Source of the DNA: Phymatolithon calcareum
Lineage: Eukaryota > Rhodophyta > Florideophyceae > Hapalidiales
DNA: 64,000 nt
Assembly (NCBI GenBank): GCA_977006965.1
Contig: OZ345380.1
Span: 558,001 to 622,000, forward strand
Direction of reading: 5' to 3'
Shown in pieces: positions 42,758-52,181 of this stretch. The translations under genes and the position numbers were made by a program. The notes beneath the pieces are model-generated. The model had not been told where the DNA came from. It did no database searches and was given only the letters and a program-made list of their open reading frames with translations. Positions within the stretch are counted from its first letter, which is position 1, and every line of letters starts with the position of its first letter.

Positions 42758-44057
42758 CTACGCCAAAGTCATCTGGCTGCTCAAAGCGTTCTTGATTCGT
42801 AATTCTCTCCCAACAAGAGCTCCTGTGAGTCTCTTGCACTCAAACTCAGTTGCTGTACTCATCTTCGATGACGCTAGAGTACGTTGTAAGGCGACTAGTT
42901 CGATCACCGCGGTAATCCCACAGTAAGCACCCAACACTGATTTCCTCCAAAGGGGTGCTCGGTTCAATGTCAACCTTAGGCACCTTAAACGTGTTGTTCT
43001 TTCTCCTATGTAAAGGATCCCTGGTAGCTTGCCTTCAATAGGAATCTTCATTGATCTGCCTTCTTCTTCCTTTAATTGTTTCTTCTCTCCTCCTCTTCTT
43101 CGTGACAGATCCCTCCTGGGCTTTCTGAAGGGCTTGCCGCAAGTCTTCATACATCTTGAATAATGCAATATCCTTCATTGCTTCCTTTACGTCCTCATCT
43201 CTTCCAACGTACTCTTCTGTTTCTTCAAGGCGCTTTTTGTGTCTTACCAGGCTTAATGCAAACCTTTCTGCTTGATGACGTCTCCTCATCTTTGGTGGTC
43301 CCAGTCGGCACAGAACTCGCATTCGGTCCCGGCGGTGTTCGGCATACTTTCCGAAAACATTCTTGTAGAACAAGCCCTCTGCCGACTCGATTGCCGAGAG
43401 CAATCGATTTGTCATTGGAATAACGTGTAACGCATACTCCCATTTCGGGATGATTAGCGACTTAAAGATCCTGATGCATATCTCCGGTTTGAATCCTCGA
43501 ACATTCACTCCAAGCTCCCGAAGCTTATGTATGCATCCTGCAGCAATTCGAACTCTTGCTATGGCCGTGTCATCCGTAACACCCTTGTTATTCATGCTTA
43601 CCCCAAGATACGAGAGTCTCCAGGCTTGATATAGTTCTCGTCCCGCCAAGTAAAACGTGTGCTTCTGAAGTCCTTTGTACTTAACAACTTCGCTTTTTCC
43701 TGGTTTTGTGTTCCATTTCACGCCATTTTCGCTTGCCCAACTGGTCGCTATATCAAGAAGTTTCTGCATTCCTCGTCCTGTCTTCCCTTGAAGCTGAACA
43801 TCATCTGCGAACAATTGCACAGGGCTTTCTGAGACGTTCCTGTCTGTCTTGGAGACGGCTTCTGCGAATGTGTCCATGAACATATTGTGCCACCCGCAAG
43901 TGTCAGCTCGTACTAACGGACAGACCCGACACAGTATGGAAGGCACCAAGAGATCGCCAAGTTGGGTCACTGACTGGCGCGTGCGTATCGCGGTATCCGT
44001 TAGACCAGACAGTGATAGACCTAACATCACAGGAGGGGAGGCCTGAGAGATAGCCAA
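42758..44057 (-). pseudogene. Non-LTR (LINE-type) reverse transcriptase remnant
   Basis: The minus-strand ORF 43035-44057 (340 codons) holds the second half of a reverse transcriptase: VQLFADDVQLQGKTGRGMQK with the F/YxDD catalytic box, then WASENGVKWNTKPGKSEVVK and LSYLGVSMNNKG of the thumb side. The finger and early palm motifs are missing. The first ~60 codons come from a tandem repeat, not from the enzyme. A frameshift near 43070 leads into 42758-43168 (GKLPGILYIGERTTRLRCLR). No endonuclease domain is seen. The element is 5'-truncated and dead. Confidence 0.75.
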
Positions 44058-44125
44058 TTTGAGTCACTGATTCGCACGTGCGAATCGAGTTAGCCGTTAG
44101 ACCTGACAATGATAGGATAGTGTCG
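43950..44125 (-). repeat. 97-bp tandem repeat, two units
   Basis: GAGATCGCCAAGTTGGGTCA (43950) and GAGATAGCCAATTTGAGTCA (44047) start two units. On the minus strand both encode LSGLTxxxIRTRxSVTQLG-type peptides, the first of which is fused to the RT fragment. Confidence 0.65.
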
Positions 44126-45723
44126 GTATTCGTGGGGTGTGAAATGCAGCCCCAACCAGTACATTGGAGAATCCGATAGCTTATAAGGCACCTCTCATCG
44201 TAGTTAGTAAAAGATCGCATCTCAAGCAAGCCACAATTGGCGAGAGCGAGTGCCTATTACCTTGCCGACGCTGAGAGTGCAACAGCTCTTCTTTCTTGCG
44301 AATTTTTGGCAAGGCGCTCACTCCTACTCATACTCGCGATAGCAGCATTATTTCCGGTTACACCTGGGTCAAGTAGTGCATTTGACGTTCGAAGAGAAGA
44401 GACTGCACACTCTTCATCCTGCGACATACTATCCGTCAACAACTTTTTGATTTCAACGAATCCACGATGGATTAGTCACGATTCTGGCCTTCGATGAAGT
44501 GCACTTCATTCCCCGCGAGCTTTAGTACAGAGTGGACCTAGGGTTGCTTTTCTCGTCTGACACAGATACAATCAACACATCTAGATAGATTCTGCACGCC
44601 GCCAAAGTGTGTAAACGAGTTTGCAAGAAACTGTGTCATCACATCGATCCCACCGACCATTTTCTTGTACTTTGACACTCGTTCGGCAAACCACACACGT
44701 CGATCCACCGGAAGATCTCAGTCGGCATCGTTACTGACATACTTCATCTCCTCACGTATCAGGAGGAATCGGCAGAGTTTTATGCAAGTTTCCGGTCCAC
44801 TGCGTTTAGTTATGCTTATTGGCTTAAAATCGGTCATGTTCGGGAGTAGAGCAGAATTATTGAGCTGCTCAGCAGCCTTCCATGGTATTGTAAACGCTGC
44901 CGATCTTGAGAGTAAGATCGACATGATAAACGACCATATAATACAGTCCGAAGTACACCTTCTGACTCGCGCGGCCTGCAAAAGTCGTCTCAGAGAGCCG
45001 AGCAGATGTCACGTTGGTGCTAGAGTTGTCTCCGATTTCGCAGAGGCACTACTTGTCGACGTCTTTTCCGAGAAAGGGAAAAACACTCTGCACTTGCGTG
45101 TCCGTGTTGAAAGTAGCATTTTCTGCCTCATCTTCCTCTTCCTCATCGTCAGTCGTAGCGACTCTGCTCATCGCTGACATGAAAAGAAGAGTAAGGCGTG
45201 GCACGCTCTCAGCCGGCAAGATGGAGAAATTCACAGTCGTACACTGAGACGTAATGAGGATTGATGCATGACTCATGAAACAATACTCATTAGGTCTCAA
45301 TGTACGACTGTGTATTTCTCGGACCAATCCCGTCTTGACGCATGACCATCCGTCTAATATCGGAGGACCTTGAGTGCTGTCAAGCCCTTCTGCAATTTGC
45401 TTCTATTACAGTACAACTAGTTTGAATATAACATTCGTCACAGTTTTCGCAGCCAAGCAAATGTCGAATCAAGAGTACGTCCGAATGTCGGCATCTTGAA
45501 CTATTCAGAATGTTTGATGTTTCATCACTAATATGCACAGGTACTAAAAAATGGCTTTGTCGTAACTCAGAAAGCGAACGGGACGCTAATTGAGATCGCA
45601 TAGTTTCGCCGCTGCGTTGCACTTGTAGCCTTGATTCATTGTACATACACGGTAAAGTTTGGTCTTGTACCTTTCCGTCTTGGCCTCTGCCATAGCAGCT
45701 GATGAGATGCTTGCAAGGTTTTT
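44126..45723. other. Unassigned region with two ORFs of uncertain status
   Basis: A 170-codon plus-strand ORF (44665-45177) ends in a hydrophobic SIFCLIFLFLIVSRS. A minus-strand 116-codon ORF (45380-45730) has several Cys (CKHLISCYGRGQDG, CENCDECY). Neither has a recognised domain. ATGAAGTGCACTTCAT (44494-44509) is a perfect 16-bp palindrome. Confidence 0.35.
45224..45320. repeat. Inverted repeat, ~35-nt arms, 27-nt loop
   Basis: Arms 45224-45258 and 45286-45320 pair with 3-4 mismatches (core CACAGTCGTACA and TGTACGACTGTG). It could be a tiny fold-back element or a transcribed hairpin. Confidence 0.8.
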
Positions 45724-45727
45724 GAAG

Positions 45728-46054
45728 CAAAGCATTGGAATTATTTATTTATTTTTATTCTTTTCTCGAAAAGTGTCGAGAATAAATAATTTATTGTTGA
45801 ACGCAGAAGCAATAAATTATTGTATTCAAGTTCAGTGAGGTATAAATAACTGGTTATTCCCCGAATTATTGGATCCTTCTTGCTACTTTCTGTCGCGATA
45901 GAATAACCGGATCGAAAAAATGAGGAGTCCGATACAATAATTGTCGCAACCACGACGATCTCAATAAATACAATAAATATGCGAGACTCAGGAATAAATT
46001 ATTGGAACAATAATTTAAATAATTACAATAGCAATTATTTTTTCCAATGCTTTG
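45728..46054. mobile_element. AT-rich MITE, 327 bp, with 8-bp target duplication
   Basis: The ends are perfect 13-bp inverted repeats CAAAGCATTGGAA, flanked by TTTTGAAG on both sides (45720-45727 and 46055-46062). The interior is very AT-rich with repeated AATAAATTATT-type words and no ORF. An 8-bp duplication and CA- ends point to a hAT-type mover, but the ends differ from the CAGGG of the hAT at 13.9 kb. Confidence 0.88.
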
Positions 46055-46062
46055 TTTTGAAG

Positions 46063-46992
46063 TACGTTTTGTCCAGAGTCGCGACTATAGATACAACGCA
46101 CCCAGGTTTGGACATCGACTTTTTTATATTCATTTGCGACTTTACGACAGCAAGCTTTATAGAAAACGGTACGTTTCTACTTGCCGCCGACCGGCATTAG
46201 CGACAATACAACACCGTTGGGCTTAAACTGGGGCTCCATCCTCATGATTGACGTCCATGATCAGAGAAATCTTCAACGGTTACACGGACTGAGAGGCGTC
46301 TGATTCGGATTGAAAACACTGTTAATTGCTTCCTTGAAGGTACAAGGAGAGTGTCATGCAGCAACGTGGAACTCCTCAGAGTCCTTTCGTACTGCAAAAT
46401 GAAATCTGAAGAACCGGGCAATACGTCTGGCAAGGTGCAAACCGATTTTTTTCGCCTTCCATGATTTGACTTAGAGTGGAGGGAAAAGCTTGGAGTCCAC
46501 TGGTCAGATTTCCTATGAGGCGCAGGTTAGCAGCCGTGTTGACGCGTTGTCTACTCCATATCGTTGTGTAAGACGATAGTGAAGAAAAGTAACTCGTTGA
46601 GAGCTTTTTCCGTTATATTTATCTCCTCTTGAGTCAGTTGATGTCGTACGAGGTACTCCTCGAGTTTGCTCATGAGGATTGGTACGGAATCACCGAACTT
46701 GTCTACAAGAACCGCTGTGCTCCTTGGAAACCGACCTAATGTCCACTTTATCTCTTTCTTTCCTTAATGCAGAGAACTAACCCTAGAGTAAGTTCTCATT
46801 GTTCAAATATTGGAGTATCTCTACGGGTCTCTCCCTGCACAGATTTTCTACCGTTTTGTCTCGCACTCTTCCAATGAATTTTCGTCGACACTTTATATCT
46901 AATTTGCGGTGTCGTGTTTTCGGGAGTTTGATGATCGCCGGGTGGTCCTTAGAAGATCCTTCTGAATTTTTCTCTTTCTGTTTGATTCCAAG
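46063..46992. other. No recognisable gene
   Basis: Only short unconserved ORFs (74 codons at most) are present. Confidence 0.4.
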
Positions 46993-47811
46993 ATGCCTCT
47001 TTCGTCTTCGACGAGAAAGTTGAACAATGATTGTGAGGTGCGAAGATTAGCGACTTCGGTGTTTCGCGGCGCCTTCAGCTCGAGGAGCAGCGCACAGCGT
47101 AGGCGCGCTCGGGAATTGCGTCTCGGACAATCGCCTTCATGCCGCCGAAGTTTTGTCAGACGTGGAGAATTGCGTCTTGCACCGCTCTTGGGACGTCTGG
47201 AGCTACGGCATTCTTCCTACGCCGTGAATGCAGACTATGAAGGCATCGGCGTTGATCAAGATGAGAAGAAGGCATTTGGCCTATACCAAGAGGCCGCTGA
47301 CGCTGGTTACGCGCTAAGGCAGGCCAATCTCGGGCATTGCTATGAGCACGGCATCGGTGTTCCGATAGACATGAAAGTAGCGGTTTCGCTGTACCAGATG
47401 GCCGTTCGAGCAGGAAATGAGCTTGTGCAAGACCGACTAGGATATTGCTACTGGCGAGGGGAAGGCGTTGCCCAGGACACAGAAGAAGTGGTGCGGTTGT
47501 ATTCGTTGGCAGCCGATGCAGGCGTATCGGATTCGCAGTGCAGCCTCTGAGGCTGATATGAAAATGGCATTGGTGTGCCTAAGAGCGCGGAGGAAGCCGC
47601 TAGGTTGTACATGAAGGCAGCCGCGGCTGGTCTAGGGAGAGGTCAACACTTGCTGGGGCTCTGCTACAAGTTTGGCGTTGGTGTCGAGAAGAATGAAACG
47701 AAGGCACTGAAGTGGTATAAAAGTGCTGCTGCCACGGGGAATGAAAGTGCGAAAGAAAAACTCCAATGGATCATCCAAGATACGACGTACAAATCTACAA
47801 ACAAGGCCTGA
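46993..47811 (+). pseudogene. Sel1-like repeat protein, interrupted by two TGA codons
   Basis: One frame runs from 46993 to 47811 with stops only at 47548-47550 and 47554-47556. From about residue 75 it encodes about five Sel1-type repeats of 36 residues: DEKKAFGLYQEAADAGYALR, GIGVPIDMKVAVSLYQMAVR, GEGVAQDTEEVVRLYSLAAD, GIGVPKSAEEAARLYMKAAA and GVGVEKNETKALKWYKSAAA. Such repeats form alpha-solenoid adaptors. The two TGAs fall where the repeat expects G and C in L-G-x-C-Y, so both look like single-base nonsense changes. The Arg/Ser-rich start shows no domain. This is probably a recent pseudogene. Confidence 0.75.
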
Positions 47812-48971
47812 AATTCGACCAAGTAAACTTAAGGACGGGTTGCAGATTGTCCTGAGCATGCTATCGCATTTTTGATTGTCATCAAGTCTCTGCTGTGCGA
47901 GCGAGCTGCGCGACAAGTGTCCCCGCGGAGCGCAACGGCGCTTGCGCCGCTTTTATTTTGGAATGCAATTTATTTTGTGTGTATTTAATTGGCGCTTCGC
48001 GAAAAGTACAGAAAATTGATTGGCTACACGTTTAGATCTTGCAATTTTTATTGGCCCAATAACTGATCTTTTTGCTTTTTTCTGGTTACATAATAACTCT
48101 GATGATCAGGCATTCAAAATGAGACAACGGGTTTGTGCGTTTTCATCGTAAATTTGTTCTTTTCGGGGTGAAAACTTATTTTCTTTATCCCCTAAAGTAA
48201 ATCTTCAAAAGCGTCTCCGACAAAGTGCATATCCGAACGAATCGCTGATCGTATGTGCCACCTATTCCGGTACTATCTCTGTCGTTGTTGCTAAACCCTC
48301 AAGTTAAAGTTGAATTTCTATGCGCGTCCGGTCTTTGCAAAACCACCTCAAATAAAATCCTTGCAGACAGATGTCAGATTCCGGCAACGCTATTCCCGGT
48401 ACTCTGTAGGGCTGGATTCCCGCAAATAAAGCCCTGAACTGGAAAACATTCGAATGGAGTGAGCAGTGAGCAGGGTGGAAGGTGGGTTTCATGCAGGAAA
48501 GGAAAGCCCTAGCTGGATTTCTTGATGCGCGATGGGCCCTGCCCCTTAAATGCCTGGTCCCCTCTGCGCGATATGTGAGTTAGCGATAATTTGAGAAGGA
48601 CGGTTTTTGGGCATTGCAGAACCCTACACTCTCAGCTCGTGAAACCGCTCGATCGCACATACTGTCGGTCCGCCCCCTGATGACCGCCATGAACAGAAAG
48701 GTCCCTTGTCGGCTTCTGTTGTCGTTGCCCGTCAGTGTCTTGTTCTCGTTGCACTTTAACGTTCGCTGAGCTGAGCTTCGCCAAATAATCGAACCAGCCG
48801 TTAACATTTGCTGACTGACTCGCAGCTGCACCCGCCATTCAAAGAAGTTTTCACCTTCGATACTGAAATAAATTTCAGTGATAAAATTTGAATAGAGTAA
48901 AATGCGTTTAATTTTCAGGCCTATGATACGATCCGGCCTGCTGGTCTGTGGGGTTTTGAATCGCAATACAA
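47812..48971. other. Spacer, possible decayed ORF on the minus strand
   Basis: A GC-rich short stretch (47890-47955) with GCGCTTGCGCCG is followed by AT-rich sequence. Minus-strand frames at 48580-48966 and 48632-48838 (MAGAAASQSANVNGWFDYLA) may be retroelement debris next to the LTR-like repeat. Confidence 0.35.
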
Positions 48972-49188
48972 TGTAAGCATATATAAGCTGTAAGGCTCAG
49001 TAAGGAGCAGGTCTAGGGTTTGCCTTCAGTGATCCTTAGTGATCTAAGTACGTATCGAAATCTACGGTACTGTAATGACTGTAATGCTATCTGTAAGGGC
49101 TTGCTATAAATGCAAGCTGTAAGGGCTAATTGAAGGGAGCTAGTCTTAGAGGAAAATAGGGAGTATGATGGTGGCGTTGGACGCCACA
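48972..49188 (+). repeat. LTR-like repeat (TGTAAG...CCACA family), copy b
   Basis: Plus orientation, 217 bp, starting TGTAAGCATATA and ending GGCGTTGGACGCCACA. It is directly followed by TGGTCCCGCAATGG (49189), which could be a primer-binding site because TGG pairs with the CCA end of a tRNA. No retroelement coding sequence follows, so it is a solo or truncated copy. Confidence 0.6.
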
Positions 49189-49709
49189 TGGTCCCGCAAT
49201 GGCTCACCGACGAACGGTGGTGTTTATGCGCCTGTGCAGTGACTTGAAGTTATATCAAAAGCAAAACAAATATCTACAGAACCTCAAACTGATCTATTGG
49301 TCACAGAAATCGAGTACAGTATTTATACTAATTCAAATCTTATCTGGTTTGATCAATCAGTCCACAAAGAGGGGATGTGCCTAATACGAAGATCACTATG
49401 CACCTCACTTGCACTTGTCGATTTGGATCAACCCGTATAACTGGCACTCCAACCTTTTAAATATCCTCCTCTGAGGCATACTCACTATTCCGGATAATCC
49501 ACTAGTCGACAGCTACAAGGTAGATACTAGTGTCTAATATATCATATAGAGCCTTGCAGTACTTCGGTTTCGTCAAAAGGTCTACAGGATTCTGCTCCAA
49601 CGGAATCAGTCCAACTTTTGAAACCTCAAAACGATTGTAGTCTTCCAAAACAGCATGTTGTATTCAAAACCTCAAAAATCATACTGCCTTATACGTCTAG
49701 ACCTTGTGT
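49189..49709. other. Spacer with an isolated element-end-like sequence
   Basis: CTAGTGTCTAATATATC (49528-49544) resembles one piggyBac-like end after CTAG, but no partner end is found nearby. No gene is seen. Confidence 0.4.
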
Positions 49710-49713
49710 CTAG

Positions 49714-52177
49714 TGTACAATACTTTTTCCTCAATTGAGGAAAACATATTTCTCAATTTATTTGCAAGTTTTCTTGCTTTATCAATTGAAACATTAATCG
49801 CTCTCGGTGTCGCAAAAAAATCAAGCTCATGGAGCATCTCTACGTGTTGAACAAAGCAATTTCTACCGGTGAATGAGACACAAATGTAAACTCGAGCACA
49901 GTCAAGCCTTGTGCAAGACGAACAAACAAGCATTGTCTTTATACGTTTGCAGACATTACATCGGTTCTGCATAGTATAACGCGTGAGCATCCCGTCTGCA
50001 GTCTCCGACTCCTTTTCTTCGGCGTTAGATGCGTACCAACACCACTAACAGACACGAGTGTTCGCTCTGGAGTCGCGGAGCGACGTCGAGCGTAGTAAGA
50101 GTCATATGAGTTGTCGATCATTTGTGTCGCCAGCTCTTCGAGAAAGTGGCTTTGAGTTATTTTACTGTATCCCTTCCACTGAGATCCTGCGTATAGCAAC
50201 CAGCTGTCAACGAATCACATTTCCAACAGAGAACTATTGACATGGAACGACCAGTCTTTTGTGCACGCCTTCTTCTCCAGATTCAGACTCACCTGTCGGC
50301 AACCGATTGTGCGTAGAAATTAGAGCCGAGACCGAGCAGTATATTACGCATCCTTCGGTCTGGAGTACGGGAGGTCAACAAGGGCAGGACCATCATCTAG
50401 TTGACGCAAACGAATTCGACAATTCGGAATCCCTTCCAGTGTCGTCCCTGTCGTTGGAATAAAGTATCACTGATCACTATCTCTCCATATTGCAGACGTC
50501 AAGAGTGGGCCAGCATTCCAGCACTTGCGTACCATTAAGGCCCATTCAACCCTCTCGGGGAGCTCGATTTTGGATAAAAATGCATTAAGTTTCTCTTTGG
50601 TTGCAGTTTTCTCGACTCCAATGAATTTCAGACACATTCGCCTCCTAGAACCTTGTAATTTGGATGCGCCGGGTGCTTGCATACAACGCTACAAGCCGGA
50701 GTAGAGCTGCAGTTCCGTGCGTCATTTGACTTCTAATTTCATTTTCTGCCCTCTTCCGCCGTTTTCACGGGAGTAGTCTATTCTGTCCACATGCCGCGTT
50801 TTGAATCTCACAACCGTTTTCTGGCTTTCGCTCAATCACGACGTAGCGGGGAAGATCAAAGTAAATCCATTGACTACCTTGGCCGTTTCATCAGGATTTG
50901 TACTCGTCGACACAAATCACTTCACAAGAGGACACATATCGCTTCCTATGGTCATTGATCGCGTTCAAGAAGTCCTGCACAAGACCAGAGAGGGTTGGAA
51001 ATGAGACGGTGGTTGTACATTGAAAGAGATACAGCGGAGGTATTCGAAGAACCTAGCCCGAGACATTGCAGTGTCTCTAAAGCATGGTGCAAGAATGGTC
51101 TTGCTAACGTTCTTCGTGCTCTTTAATTCCTTCTTCGATCGAAAATAAAATCTGGTCATATGGATGAGAATGCCAAAGAACTTGAGCAACTCCGACACTG
51201 TAGTTGCTCATCATCCAATTATTTTTAGCTTCATCCAAGTCATTGCTGAAATGTCCTCAAATGAGGTTGGAAAAGCATGACCATGAAGAAGTCATATGGA
51301 GTGCGAGAATGAATGCCTCCATTTTCGATAATTGTGTCCTCTTCAAGTGTAAATCCTGGCCAGAACTGGAGAGGAACATTTCCTCCAGCAGGAGAAATGA
51401 CCTGATGTAGGAACCATTCCACCTCATGCATGACATTGTCCAATGTATGATCTGAAGTAATAATATCGACGGTTTCTTGCGACTCCTGGTCTTAAGGTGG
51501 GCAGGAATAGGGCATTGAGACCTTCTATTATTTTTCTGGACCGGTTGACTAGGCACGAAGATAGAATTGGGTAACAGTACGTGGAGAGAAATGCCGGATA
51601 AAAGATATTTTCGGGTTTGCACTGGAAGAAGGTTCAGATGACGAACAAGTCGATCCATCTTCTTCCCGAAGTGGACTTGGTCTGACTCGATATGCCGCTC
51701 AGACGTCTTCAAAAACATTCTTTGCCATAATATTGATTATATTACCAGTATTTAACATTGTTCTTTGTTGCGGATGGTTCACCGAATCCACCTTACGCCC
51801 AAGGAAGTATTTTAGCGGCAGTTAATTGCCCCAAAGAGAACCTCCAGAACGGTTCCATTTAGTTTCCTAGTCTTAGGCAAAGAACAAAAAGGTCGAGAGC
51901 ACTCTGCCAGACTTGTTACTGCAGTTGCTTTGGCGTGAGCGCGAACACCGACCTGTCAGCGAGGGTCTTTGTCCTGTGCCTTCACAGCACAAGTTTCGAT
52001 GCGTAGAAGATTGAAGGTTTTCTCCCTTTGTCATCAAAACCACATGTAGGGGAATTTTTGACTTCCGAGTACAGAACAGAGGGTGGCCTTTCTGTGCACG
52101 GACCAAAAAAGTATTCTGAATATTTTAACATTAATGTGCTTTGAAAAGCTGCATCAGTTGAGGACGTACAATAGACA
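49714..52177 (-). mobile_element. piggyBac-like element, copy 5 (longest undisturbed copy, decayed)
   Basis: The left end TGTACAATAC follows CTAG (49710-49713). The right end GTACAATAGACA is followed by CTAA (52178-52181). Minus-strand pieces cover the whole transposase. They include a helical block FFGILIHMTRFYFRSKKELK with DTAMSRARFFEYLRCISF (near 51180-51030) and QDFLNAINDHRKR then ICVDE (near 50985-50885), probably the first catalytic Asp. After these come ERKPENGCEIQNAACGQ (near 50820), RLRQLDDGPALVDLPYSRPK (near 50400), and the tail with CNVCKRIKTMLVCSSCTRLD (49950). These match the DDE_Tnp_1_7 pattern and support the family call for all copies. Several stops, so inactive. Confidence 0.88.
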
Positions 52178-52181
52178 CTAA

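Noticed and set aside
49528-49544. A further piggyBac-like element starting at CTAGTGTCTAATATATC
   Set aside because: No second end, no subterminal CCTCAATTGAGG motif and no transposase-like frame follow. It may be chance or a lone relic end.
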